NCBI GenBank assembly: GCA_023136985.1
Contig: JAGLQD010000501.1
Location: 1-11,059 of the forward strand
Origin: Candidatus Sabulitectum sp.
Lineage (GTDB): Bacteria; Fermentibacterota; Fermentibacteria; Fermentibacterales; JCC-6
DNA length: 11,059 nucleotides
Reading direction: 5' to 3'
In this document: positions 1-7,463 of the stretch, one piece after another
How the letters are laid out: each line of letters begins with the position of its first letter
Position numbering within the stretch: position 1 is the stretch's first letter
Notes under the pieces: generated by a model
What the model was told of the DNA's origin: nothing
What the model saw: the letters and a program-made list of their open reading frames with translations, nothing else
The model's database searches: none
Program-made: the position numbers and the translations under genes

Positions 1-937
1 TAAGAAAAAGACCATTCCACCCGAAACCACCCATCCCTGCGTCGTCGGCCACCATGGGAGGGATCAGATGGTAATTGCCGTCAATATGAGCTCTTGCGGA
101 ATAACCCAGGTTCCGAATGAATGAGGCTGCCTGTACTGCAAGCACAGCACAGTCAACATATCTGCTGCCGGTTTCAACCACCTCTGAAGAAAAAGGGGCT
201 GTTGCAGTAAGCCTGGATCTCATTTCAGAACCCAGAACTATGGCGTATCTGTGCCTGCGGGTTATCTCGGTACCATAGTTGCCAGTCCTGCCGGAATGCG
301 TGTAAAAACTATCAGCTTCCAGAGCTGTGACCGCATAACAACTTGCTCCGTAAAGCTTCATAAGAGACTTCAGATACTCTGCGATTTCTTTGGTATCTTC
401 CAGCCCGGATCCTTCTGATACCTTTCCGTCCACAGAATTTCTCAAATGGCCCAGCAGGAAAAAACTTGCATCTGCTGCTGAAGAATTGTATGTGTGAAAG
501 TACTTGCTTCCTCTTGAAAGAAGCCCGGGAAGGGCTCTTGTTCTTGAATCGTTCTGTTCTTTCTCCGGATTCCTGCTGTAGTAGTTTATGTAGTTTTCTG
601 AATCTGGCTCCAACCTGTTGCGAGAAAATGAGGTATCTCTTTCATCGTACCTTTCGCCGTTTTCTTTTGAAAGATGCTCATTGCTCTTCCTGGCAGGTGG
701 TATAAAAGAGAGGATAATCAATGCCATGGAAATAGCTGAGATTGAGATCTGATACCCCGAATTACTCCGAAAGAGAAGAAAGAAAACAACTGGAAAGACT
801 GCCGCAAAGAATGAAATAACTCCAGCTCGGAAATAGCCTTCTTTGAAATTTCTAAAGGAAAAGATCAGAAAGAAAGATGCCACGGAAATACAGGCAAAAG
901 CATTCCAGAAGAATTGATACAATGAATTTCCAATCAT
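1..937 (-). CDS. Membrane-anchored reductive dehalogenase/QueG-like corrinoid iron-sulfur protein (3'-truncated by window edge)
   Basis: Reading the minus strand from the ATG at 937 gives 312 residues with no stop before the left edge. The N-terminus has three hydrophobic segments (about residues 6-28, 38-56 and 62-81), followed by a polar linker rich in Glu, Arg and Asn. From about residue 180 the sequence matches the reductive dehalogenase domain family (PF13486, relatives of epoxyqueuosine reductase QueG): a THSGR stretch, RYAIVLGSEM, FIRNLGYSARAHIDGNY and a Gly-rich GMGGFGWNG loop. In this family the fold binds a corrinoid, and 4Fe-4S cysteine motifs come further on; here they would lie beyond position 1, so they cannot be confirmed. 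Canonical respiratory RdhA carries a Tat signal rather than several TM helices, so this is probably a non-canonical member of unknown substrate. No clear Shine-Dalgarno precedes the ATG, and the frame stays open upstream to a TGA at 1085-1087, so the start is uncertain. Confidence 0.7.
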   Translation of the reverse strand, partial: MIGNSLYQFFWNAFACISVASFFLIFSFRNFKEGYFRAGVISFFAAVFPVVFFLLFRSNSGYQISISAISMALIILSFIPPARKSNEHLSKENGERYDERDTSFSRNRLEPDSENYINYYSRNPEKEQNDSRTRALPGLLSRGSKYFHTYNSSAADASFFLLGHLRNSVDGKVSEGSGLEDTKEIAEYLKSLMKLYGASCYAVTALEADSFYTHSGRTGNYGTEITRRHRYAIVLGSEMRSRLTATAPFSSEVVETGSRYVDCAVLAVQAASFIRNLGYSARAHIDGNYHLIPPMVADDAGMGGFGWNGLFL

Positions 938-980
938 AGAAAACTTAAAATAAAGAGGATTGCTCCGAACATAACAGCCA

Positions 981-1010
981 TTGACAGCCTTAACTAATCC
1001 TCTGTATTGT
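981..1010 (+). promoter_or_regulatory. Sigma70-type promoter for the cyclase gene
   Basis: TTGACA at 981-986 is a perfect -35 consensus. It is followed after 18 nt by TATTGT at 1005-1010 (four of six matches to TATAAT). A start of transcription near 1016-1018 would leave a leader of roughly 40 nt before the GTG at 1060. It lies in the divergent gap between the reductive-dehalogenase-like gene and the cyclase and points at the cyclase. This is pattern recognition only; the host's sigma factor preferences are unknown. Confidence 0.55.
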
Positions 1011-1022
1011 TTTTTGTAATAT

Positions 1023-1060
1023 CTGAAGTCTTTATCCCGGGTAAAGAAAGGATCCTTCAG
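1023..1060 (+). promoter_or_regulatory. Leader hairpin with the cyclase Shine-Dalgarno in a bulge
   Basis: The 12-nt arm CTGAAGTCTTTA (1023-1034) is fully complementary to TAAAGA (1042-1047) plus CTTCAG (1055-1060). A 7-nt insertion, AAGGATC (1048-1054), splits the 3' arm. The apical loop is TCCCGGG (1035-1041). The insertion contains the AAGGA ribosome-binding core (AAAGGA at 1047-1052, 7 nt before the start), and the last paired base is the G of the GTG start codon. The mRNA could thus fold so that translation initiation is gated, or the inner dyad 1029-1047 could be a protein operator. The complementarity is seen in the sequence; the regulatory role is inferred. Confidence 0.4.
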
Positions 1061-3450
1061 TGCCAACGAGAAAGTATTCTGCCATCATGTTTACTGATAT
1101 TGTGGGATTTACTACGATGATGGAACGCTCTGAAAATGAAGCTATGCTTGTTATCGGGAAAAAGATGCAGGTTGTTCGCTCTGTTGTTGCTTCCCGGGGG
1201 GGCCGTCTGGTCAAGGAGATGGGCGATGGTACTCTCAGCATTTTCTCGTTTGCAGCTGATGCCGTTTCCTGTGCACAGGATATTCAGGATTCACTGATTG
1301 AAGAGAACTTCAAAATCCGAGTGGGAATTCACTATGGCAGCGTTCTTTTTGAAGGTAATGATGTTTTTGGTGATACTGTAAATGTTGCCTCACGGCTTGA
1401 GCAAAAAGCACCTGGCGGCGGCATCCTGCTCAGCAGAGAAGTGCTTTTACAACTAAAAGAAAAGGAAAGGCCAGGAACTGTTTACATGGGACTTGCTCGG
1501 CTTAAGGGGCTGGGCAGACTGCTTCAGATTCATTTTCTTGGTCTTGCCAGCATTTATATGGAAAAATTGACTGAAGTAAGTCCTGTTGTGAAAACAGGCC
1601 CCTCTGTTCTTACTGCATTTCCTCTGGTAAACATTGGTAATGCTGAGGACGAATTCTACGCGTATGGGATATCTGCAGATCTGCTCAGTGACCTTTCCAC
1701 AAGGAACTCGATCTCTATTGTGCCTTTAACATCACTGATGCGTTCCATGCGAACAGGAGTGAGCAATGAAGAGATTGCAAGAAATTTTGGCTCTACAAGC
1801 TTTGTACAGGGAACCATTCAGCGAACAGGGTCTCAGATGCAACTCTCACTCACTCTGAAAGAAGTTGAATCCGGCAGAACCGTCTGGAAGGACACATGGA
1901 CCGAGGAACTGGATGATCTGCCCTCTCTGAAAAGCAAGCTCGCTGATGGTATTCTGAAAGCAATGGGCTGCAGCCATGATGAATACAATGCTTTCCCGGA
2001 AGCTGCTGTTGAATCCGCTTCTACCTACGAGAAATACCTGCAGGCCCTTCATCTGTGGCAAACTAAGAAAAACAAAGAACACATCCAGCACTCAAGAGAT
2101 CTTCTAGTAGATGTGGTCAGTCGGGAACCGGGGATGATCCCCGCAAGACTGATACTGGGAGCGACCTACAGAGACTCAGGTGAATTCACAAAAGGTCTTG
2201 AAATATTCAGAGAGGCTCAAAGAATTGCATATACACAGGATAATGCCTTTGATAAGTTGAAGATAGCAAATAGTATCGGTGTTTCGTACTGGATGAAAGG
2301 AGATCTTGAGAAAGCCCTGAATGTGTACACAGAATCAATGAAACTGGCAATACAGCTGGATAACAAGGAAGAGGAAGCCAGACTATCCAACAACATCGGG
2401 CTGATTCACTGCGACAGATCTCTCTTTGCCATGTCTCTTTCAGAATTGCATAAAAGCCTGGACATCTCTACACGCCTGGGTTTGAAAGCCGGTAAAGCTA
2501 ACACTCTCTGCAATATCGGACTTGTTTACTGGAAAAGCAATCACAGAACAAAAGCCATTGAATTCTACCGGAAATCACTTCAAATACTTAAAAAGATCGA
2601 TGACTTGGCCGGGGAAGCAAACATTCTTAGAAACATTGGTATTATTTACAACGACCGCGGTGAGATGGAAGAGGCATACGATATAGCGGTGGAAAGCATG
2701 AACTTGTCCAGAGAACTGGATGACAAACCAGGGATGTGCCGATCACTGAACAACATGGGCAATGCAATGCTTGCTCTTGGACTGACGAAAACAGCTGATG
2801 ACTTCTATTCAGAAGCCCTGGGAATTGCCAGGCAGATAGGCTTGCGCAATATGGAGGGAATTCTGCTTACAAACTCTACACTGGTAAGTATTCAACTGGG
2901 CGATATGCATTCAGCGGAAGAATCCTGCACTGCTGCACTGAAGTTATGTCTGGATGTGAAAGACAGAGACGGAATAATTGAGAACAATCAGTTGGCTGGT
3001 GTGATCCAGCTTGCGGGCAAAGACTACAAAAAAGCATGCAGCTTTCTCGAAAGTGCTTTAAGACTCTCTGATGAATATGAGATATGCCGTTACACTTCAT
3101 CCATAAGAACAGACCTTGCCCTTTGTCTCGCACTGAGCGCCAACTCAAACAGTACTGTTCAGAAACTTCTGGATGAAGCACAAAGTACTGAGATCGCAGA
3201 TGTTAAAAGCCTTCCAGATATCTACTGGAAATGGTCCAGAATTTACACTTTGATCTCGGGAAACCCGAGTAATTCAGCAGAACAAAGAAAAGCATTCCTT
3301 AACAGATCGGCGAAATGGAAACAGGCTGCAAGAGACGAGATACTCCGTGCAGCAGAAAAGATACAGTCAGACCATTACAAATACTCATTCCTGAACCATA
3401 TTCCACTGCACAAGACGATACTTTCAGCGTTTATAACCGAAACGCTTTAA
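1060..3450 (+). CDS. Class III adenylate cyclase with TolB-like region and TPR repeats
   Basis: This 796-residue protein probably makes cAMP from ATP in the cytoplasm. Residues 5-165 form a class III cyclase homology domain. Metal-binding Asp13 (FTD) and Asp56 (GDG), adenine-selecting Lys52 and Asp101, and transition-state Asn108 and Arg112 are all present at the expected spacing, so it should be active and ATP-specific. Residues about 180-303 resemble the TolB-N-like module often found next to such cyclases. From about 312 to 690 there are roughly eight TPR-type helical hairpins, the central ones spaced 40 residues apart, as in protein-protein interaction scaffolds. No transmembrane segment is visible. 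The start is GTG with AAAGGA 7 nt upstream and a promoter at 981-1010. The gene is transcribed alone, divergent from the left gene, and its last 27 bp overlap the end of the opposing kinase gene. The signal sensed by the TPR part is unknown. Confidence 0.88.
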   Translation: MPTRKYSAIMFTDIVGFTTMMERSENEAMLVIGKKMQVVRSVVASRGGRLVKEMGDGTLSIFSFAADAVSCAQDIQDSLIEENFKIRVGIHYGSVLFEGNDVFGDTVNVASRLEQKAPGGGILLSREVLLQLKEKERPGTVYMGLARLKGLGRLLQIHFLGLASIYMEKLTEVSPVVKTGPSVLTAFPLVNIGNAEDEFYAYGISADLLSDLSTRNSISIVPLTSLMRSMRTGVSNEEIARNFGSTSFVQGTIQRTGSQMQLSLTLKEVESGRTVWKDTWTEELDDLPSLKSKLADGILKAMGCSHDEYNAFPEAAVESASTYEKYLQALHLWQTKKNKEHIQHSRDLLVDVVSREPGMIPARLILGATYRDSGEFTKGLEIFREAQRIAYTQDNAFDKLKIANSIGVSYWMKGDLEKALNVYTESMKLAIQLDNKEEEARLSNNIGLIHCDRSLFAMSLSELHKSLDISTRLGLKAGKANTLCNIGLVYWKSNHRTKAIEFYRKSLQILKKIDDLAGEANILRNIGIIYNDRGEMEEAYDIAVESMNLSRELDDKPGMCRSLNNMGNAMLALGLTKTADDFYSEALGIARQIGLRNMEGILLTNSTLVSIQLGDMHSAEESCTAALKLCLDVKDRDGIIENNQLAGVIQLAGKDYKKACSFLESALRLSDEYEICRYTSSIRTDLALCLALSANSNSTVQKLLDEAQSTEIADVKSLPDIYWKWSRIYTLISGNPSNSAEQRKAFLNRSAKWKQAARDEILRAAEKIQSDHYKYSFLNHIPLHKTILSAFITETL

Positions 3451-3918
3451 GAGCTCAATTCTGGCTTTTACATCTTCTTCGCACTCTACGGCAGTGGGAG
3501 ACTCTCCATCAACAACACCGAGGATCCCACCGCCCTGCCCTGTTCTTGCAACAAGAACCTGAACAGGATTCGCTGTAGCACAGAAAATACTGCAGACTTC
3601 GGGAACTGCTTTCACCCTGTCCAGGATCTGGATTGGAAAAGCCTCTCCGAGAACGATGATAAAACAGTGACCAGCTGATATTGCCAGAATATTCTCCTCG
3701 GCAATTCCCTTCAGCTCAAGATCATTACCATCGCTGCGGATCAGACAAGGCCCTGAAGCCTCACTGAATGCAAGCCCGAACGGGCTGCCAGGAATGGAAG
3801 CAGAGATGACCTCGAAAAGGTCTTCCACAGTTTTGATGAAGTGAGACTGTCCGAGAATAATGTTACATCCTTCAGGAAATTTGAGATCCACCACTTCGAT
3901 ATTGATGTTAATACTCAT
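3424..3918 (-). CDS. Adenosine-specific kinase (PF04008 family)
   Basis: The 164-residue product matches the small adenosine-specific kinase family (PF04008, formerly DUF355), known mainly from archaea and thermophilic bacteria. Diagnostic stretches are the FPEGCNIILGQSHFIKTVEDL segment near residues 14-34, a SGPCLIRSDGND segment near 55-66, ANPVQVLVA near 115-123, and the C-terminal Gly-rich GGILGVVDGESP followed by EEDVKARIELLKRFGYK. Length is typical for the family. The reported activity for a family member is phosphorylation of adenosine, but the cellular role is poorly defined, so function here rests on homology. The ATG overlaps the TGA of the upstream gatD-like gene in an ATGA junction, implying translational coupling, and a GGGG tract lies about 8 nt upstream. 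It is the last gene of the operon; its stop lies inside the 3' end of the opposing cyclase gene. Confidence 0.85.
   Translation of the reverse strand: MSININIEVVDLKFPEGCNIILGQSHFIKTVEDLFEVISASIPGSPFGLAFSEASGPCLIRSDGNDLELKGIAEENILAISAGHCFIIVLGEAFPIQILDRVKAVPEVCSIFCATANPVQVLVARTGQGGGILGVVDGESPTAVECEEDVKARIELLKRFGYKR
3426..3446. repeat. Inverted repeat bridging two convergent stop codons
   Basis: AGCGTTT (3426-3432) and AAACGCT (3440-3446) form a perfect 7-bp inverted repeat around the loop ATAACCG. It sits between the TGA of the minus-strand kinase (3424-3426) and the TAA of the plus-strand cyclase (3448-3450). It is the only obvious hairpin at the end of the two converging units and could act as a weak bidirectional terminator or 3'-end stabiliser. 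Neither strand has a proper U-tract after it, so a classic intrinsic terminator is not supported. Confidence 0.3.
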
Positions 3919-5300
3919 CTGTTGATCCCCTTGAAAAGATTCTTTACCTCAGGAACGCCACCCTGAAGAATTATGTAACCGTCAGGCGGTTCACTTTCGG
4001 TGATGTCACCTCCCACAGGAGTGAGCATTATGCGCCTGACCTCATCTGGATCATCTGTTAAACCCAGTGTCCACCCAAGTTTGATGTAAGCTGCCTCGGG
4101 AAGCATGTTGCCCAGAGGAACAACCCCTCTCTGCATCAGAAATCTTCCGGTATCATATACATACATCTGAGCAAAACCCCAGAGAGTCTGCACAGTCATG
4201 AAAACATGAACACCGGCTTCCGTTGCCCGGAGAATGGGATCGTAAAGCGCCTTGTTCACATGGCCAAGGCCGGTACCGGCAATGATTATTCCCTTGTAGC
4301 CGTTATCTATCATAGAGTCGATCATGTCGGCTTTCATATTGGGATAGTAGTAGATCATTCCGACTTTATCATTAAAAACAGGGCGGATGTTCGGTTTACG
4401 GCTGGGGTCTCTCTTTATGTAGTCCTTCTTCAGGAAGGTAAAGCCTTCTTTATCCACCATTGCAAGGGGTCTGTCTCCTATTGTTCTGAAAGTACTTCTG
4501 TAGCTGGAATGCATTTTCCTTACCTGAGGCCCTCTATGCAGCAGACCGTACTGATCGCTTGTGGGGCCGAACATACATACAACAACCTCTGCTGCATCAA
4601 AGAAGGCTGCAGTTTTCGCTGCGTGTATCAAATTCAGAGCAGCGTCGCTTGAAGGGCGATCGCTTGATCTCTGACTGCCGACAAGAACAACAGGTACCGG
4701 CAGATCCTGACACATGTAGGTAAGTGCCGCAGCAGTGTGGCTCAGGGTATCTGTACCGTGCCCGATCATTATTCCGGCAACACCCTTTTCTATTTCCTTT
4801 TCAATGGCCTTTGCCAGAATGATGTATTGCTCAGGACCCATATCTTCACTGAATATGCCAAAGAGTTTTTCAGTTTCGAGATTGCATATATCAGCCAGTT
4901 CAGGAACAGCACCGTAAAGCTCACCGGGAGAAAATGCCGGAATAACAGCACCGGTTTTATAGTCAAGGCGGCTGGCAATGGTACCGCCTGTACCAAGCAG
5001 CTTCACATTTGGCTGGGCCGGGTCGAACGGGAATTCCTGCTCGGGTATCTGGAAGACGACTTTTCTGGAACCAAGGATCTTCGCTCCTGTTACCTTTGAG
5101 GCGGCAATACCAATGTTGTATCCTGTGGCCAGTTTCATTACAATATGATTTGCGTCGGCAGTCTCGCTTCTGGGCAGAACAACACCCTTGAATGTATTGG
5201 GGCCTGCAGTAAGAACTATATCATCCCATACACTTATGCTGAACTTCTCCATCATTTCCCGAGTTGCTTCTCTGTAACCTTCGAAGATATCGTTGCTCAT
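3915..5300 (-). CDS. gatD: GatD-type Glu-tRNA(Gln) amidotransferase subunit D (asparaginase fold)
   Basis: The 461-residue product looks like archaeal GatD rather than an ordinary asparaginase. In archaea GatD hydrolyses glutamine and channels ammonia to GatE, which amidates Glu-tRNA(Gln). Residues 1-90 correspond to the extra GatD N-terminal domain (VVLPRSE, HIVMKLATGYNIGI). The asparaginase domain follows with GTGGTIAS at 103-110 (nucleophile candidate Thr107), GHGTDTL at 180-186 (Thr183-Asp184), the GatD-typical SQRSSDRPSSDAALN at 209-223, and a VRKMH motif with likely catalytic Lys262. Length exceeds bacterial asparaginases (about 330) and slightly exceeds the usual archaeal GatD (about 430-440). 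It begins 11 nt after the rpoN stop with a GGGGAT element upstream and overlaps the kinase gene by 4 nt. GatE is not in this window, so function as an amidotransferase, rather than a stand-alone asparaginase or glutaminase, depends on finding gatE elsewhere. Confidence 0.85.
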   Translation of the reverse strand: MSNDIFEGYREATREMMEKFSISVWDDIVLTAGPNTFKGVVLPRSETADANHIVMKLATGYNIGIAASKVTGAKILGSRKVVFQIPEQEFPFDPAQPNVKLLGTGGTIASRLDYKTGAVIPAFSPGELYGAVPELADICNLETEKLFGIFSEDMGPEQYIILAKAIEKEIEKGVAGIMIGHGTDTLSHTAAALTYMCQDLPVPVVLVGSQRSSDRPSSDAALNLIHAAKTAAFFDAAEVVVCMFGPTSDQYGLLHRGPQVRKMHSSYRSTFRTIGDRPLAMVDKEGFTFLKKDYIKRDPSRKPNIRPVFNDKVGMIYYYPNMKADMIDSMIDNGYKGIIIAGTGLGHVNKALYDPILRATEAGVHVFMTVQTLWGFAQMYVYDTGRFLMQRGVVPLGNMLPEAAYIKLGWTLGLTDDPDEVRRIMLTPVGGDITESEPPDGYIILQGGVPEVKNLFKGINR

Positions 5301-5311
5301 CCCTTATCCCC

Positions 5312-6718
5312 TTAGAAGCGCCTTCTCTTTCTGGCGCCAGGTATGTTCATCTGTTTACGGTAGTTGGCCACCGTTCTTCTTTTAATTGTAGTTCCGCTGC
5401 TGTTGAGCAAATCGGCTATTCTTTCATCACTCAGAGGCCTGGATTTATCTTCACTCCCTACTATTCTCTTGATCTCTTGTTTAATTGAGATTGCAGTTAC
5501 CGAAGCATCCGCACTGCCTCTGCTGAAGTAGAAACGCATTTCGTGAATTCCCTGTGGAGACTGTACATACTTGCCATTGATCGCTCTGCTGATAGTTGAC
5601 TGATTAAAACCAAGAGCCTTTGCAGCTTCCTGAAGAGTCAGAGGACGCAGAGAATCCACGCCGTGCAGAAGAAACTCCCACTGGGTCTCCACTATGAAGT
5701 TAGATATTTTCTTTACAGTTTCCTGTCGCTGCTTTATGGCCTTGATGAACCAGCTGGCTCGTTTGAATTTCTTCTTTACATAATCCTTTTCCACCAGGCC
5801 GGCGGAAGGCGACTCTAGAATACGGCGATTTCTGGTGCTTATAGAAAGGTGTGGAAATCGGTTATCATTCAGAAAAACCATGAACTTATCACCATGTTTC
5901 TCTATAATGATGTCCGGGATCACCACAGTACCGGTGCTGCCGGCGAATTCTGCCCCTGGCCACGGGTTAAGCTCTCTGATCTTCTCTATGGCGATCTCAA
6001 CCTGGTGAGGAGAGACCTCCATGCTCGCAGCGATTGAAAGGATCTGTCTTTCTGCAAGCTGGTCAAAACACTGATCAATGATCCGGTACTCAAGGCTGCT
6101 TTCAACAGCTTCTCCGTTCTTCTGAATAAGCTGGAAAAGAAGAACATTTCTTGCTGAATCCTGAGCAACTCCTGAAGGATCGAATTTACGCACCAGGTTA
6201 ATGGCTTTTGAGAGACTGTCCCTAGAGCCATCCCAGCCTACTTGAAGTTCATCAGGATCAAGCGCCAGAAGACCATTTCCGTCCAGTGAATAGATCACAT
6301 ATACCACTGCATTCTCTACATCTTCAGAAACATCAAGACTGTCAAGCTGAGAAAGAAGGTATTCGCTGAGAGTTTCCGGATTGGCTGCTTCCGGGCGCCA
6401 CTGTTCCTCTTCACGAAATTTGGTGGAGGGGGCAGTCCCTATGCTTTCATCGATCTCTTTCAGAATATCCAGAGGATCCTGTTCCTGGGAGTCTTCTCTT
6501 TCAGGCTCATTTTCAGGGGAGTCTTTTTCCACTTCCTCGGTTTTGTCGTAACTGTTTTCCTTCTCTTCAAGAAGGGGATTCTCAGACAGTTCTGTTGCAA
6601 TAAGACCATCGAGTTCAATAGAGGGCATCTGCAGGATCTCCAGCTGCTGGCGGAGAGTCTGAGTAATAGCCAGTTTCTGCACCTGAGAGAGTCTGATTTC
6701 GGTTCTGAGCCCAGGCAT
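5312..6718 (-). CDS. rpoN: RNA polymerase sigma-54 factor
   Basis: The 468-residue protein has the full sigma-54 layout. Region I at residues 1-50 carries the Gln/Leu-rich activator-interaction helix (LSQVQKLAITQTLRQQLEILQ). A strongly acidic linker spans about 52-95. The core-binding domain is central. The DNA-binding part includes the helix-turn-helix TLQEAAKALGFNQSTISRAI, and the RpoN box KRRTVANYRK is at 446-455, which reads the -24 promoter element. I chose the ATG at 6718, one base after the lptB stop, because sigma-54 proteins normally begin a few residues before the Gln-rich helix. The ATG at 6775 would add 19 residues and overlap lptB by 56 nt. Position after lptB is the arrangement known from proteobacteria. 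It should direct transcription with AAA+ activators, none of which is encoded here. Confidence 0.95.
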   Translation of the reverse strand: MPGLRTEIRLSQVQKLAITQTLRQQLEILQMPSIELDGLIATELSENPLLEEKENSYDKTEEVEKDSPENEPEREDSQEQDPLDILKEIDESIGTAPSTKFREEEQWRPEAANPETLSEYLLSQLDSLDVSEDVENAVVYVIYSLDGNGLLALDPDELQVGWDGSRDSLSKAINLVRKFDPSGVAQDSARNVLLFQLIQKNGEAVESSLEYRIIDQCFDQLAERQILSIAASMEVSPHQVEIAIEKIRELNPWPGAEFAGSTGTVVIPDIIIEKHGDKFMVFLNDNRFPHLSISTRNRRILESPSAGLVEKDYVKKKFKRASWFIKAIKQRQETVKKISNFIVETQWEFLLHGVDSLRPLTLQEAAKALGFNQSTISRAINGKYVQSPQGIHEMRFYFSRGSADASVTAISIKQEIKRIVGSEDKSRPLSDERIADLLNSSGTTIKRRTVANYRKQMNIPGARKRRRF

Positions 6719-6719
6719 A

Positions 6720-7463
6720 CTAAAGGGAGAACCTTTCTCCAAGGTATATCTTCCTTGCCTCGGGATTATCTGCAAGTTCCTGAGCAGAACCGGATATCAG
6801 AACTCGGCCATCGTACATAATGTATGCTCTGTCTGTAATAGCAAGGGTCTCTCTTACACTGTGATCGGTTATGAGAACCCCCAGCCCCCGCCGGGCAAGC
6901 TCTCTGATTATTCCCTGGATCTCTGCCACAGCAATAGGGTCGATTCCCGCAAATGGTTCATCAAGCAGAAGAAAGGATGGCTCTGTTACAAGGGCGCGGG
7001 CAATTTCCACCCTTCGCCTCTCTCCGCCGGAAAGAGTAAATGCTTTCTGCTTTGCCAGTCTGGTTATTCCCAGCTCTTCCAGAAGCCGCTTCTGTCTCTC
7101 TTTCCGCTCTTTTTTCCTTAGTTTCGTTGTTTCAAGAATAGACATCAGATTGTCTTCAACGGTCATTTTTCTGAATACGCTTGACTCCTGAGGAAGGTAG
7201 CCCAGGCCGAGCCTTGCTCTTTTGTACATTGGAAGTTTTGTAAGGTCGATATCATCAAGGAAAACACTGCCGGAATCCGGTTTGATGAACCCTACTATCT
7301 GATTGAAAGTGGTTGTTTTGCCCGCACCGTTAGGGCCAAGCAGACCGACAATTTCGCCCTTCCTGACATAAAGGCTGACTCCGTTAACAACTTTGCGCTT
7401 TCTGTACTTCTTCACAAGATTCTTAACGATCAGCTGTTCAGCACGGGCTATCTGCTCACTCAC
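6720..7463 (-). CDS. lptB: LPS export ABC transporter ATP-binding protein LptB
   Basis: LptB is the cytoplasmic ATPase that powers extraction of LPS from the inner membrane with LptF/LptG and pushes it into the LptC-LptA bridge. The 247-residue product contains Walker A GPNGAGKT (43-50), a Q-loop at PQE (91-93), the signature LSGGE (144-148), Walker B ending in Asp168-Glu169 within the LptB-typical DEPFAGIDP, and the switch His201 in LITDHS. Length fits the family (about 240). The GTG at 7463 is preferred over the GTG at 7475 because GGAG lies 6 nt before it and it gives an 8-nt overlap with lptA identical to that at kdsC/kdsD. LptF/LptG are not in the window and must lie elsewhere. Confidence 0.95.
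   Translation of the reverse strand: MSEQIARAEQLIVKNLVKKYRKRKVVNGVSLYVRKGEIVGLLGPNGAGKTTTFNQIVGFIKPDSGSVFLDDIDLTKLPMYKRARLGLGYLPQESSVFRKMTVEDNLMSILETTKLRKKERKERQKRLLEELGITRLAKQKAFTLSGGERRRVEIARALVTEPSFLLLDEPFAGIDPIAVAEIQGIIRELARRGLGVLITDHSVRETLAITDRAYIMYDGRVLISGSAQELADNPEARKIYLGERFSL

Noticed and set aside
466..705. 79-residue plus-strand open frame
   Set aside because: It is antisense to the linker of the reductive-dehalogenase-like gene, with no homology-like features.
1040..1045. Minus-strand TTTACC with a TATTAC 18 nt further as a promoter for the left gene
   Set aside because: Both boxes match only four of six consensus bases; too weak to list as a feature.
1044..1066. Minus-strand TTGGCAC at 1060-1066 as a sigma-54 -24 element for the left gene
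   Set aside because: The downstream bases lack the GC of a -12 element at the required spacing, so it does not fit a sigma-54 promoter.
4206..4652. 148-residue plus-strand open frame
   Set aside because: It is antisense to the highly conserved gatD-like domain; the product has no domain pattern.
6719..6775. Longer rpoN start at 6775
   Set aside because: It adds 19 residues before the usual sigma-54 N-terminus and would overlap lptB by 56 nt, unlike every other junction in the operon.
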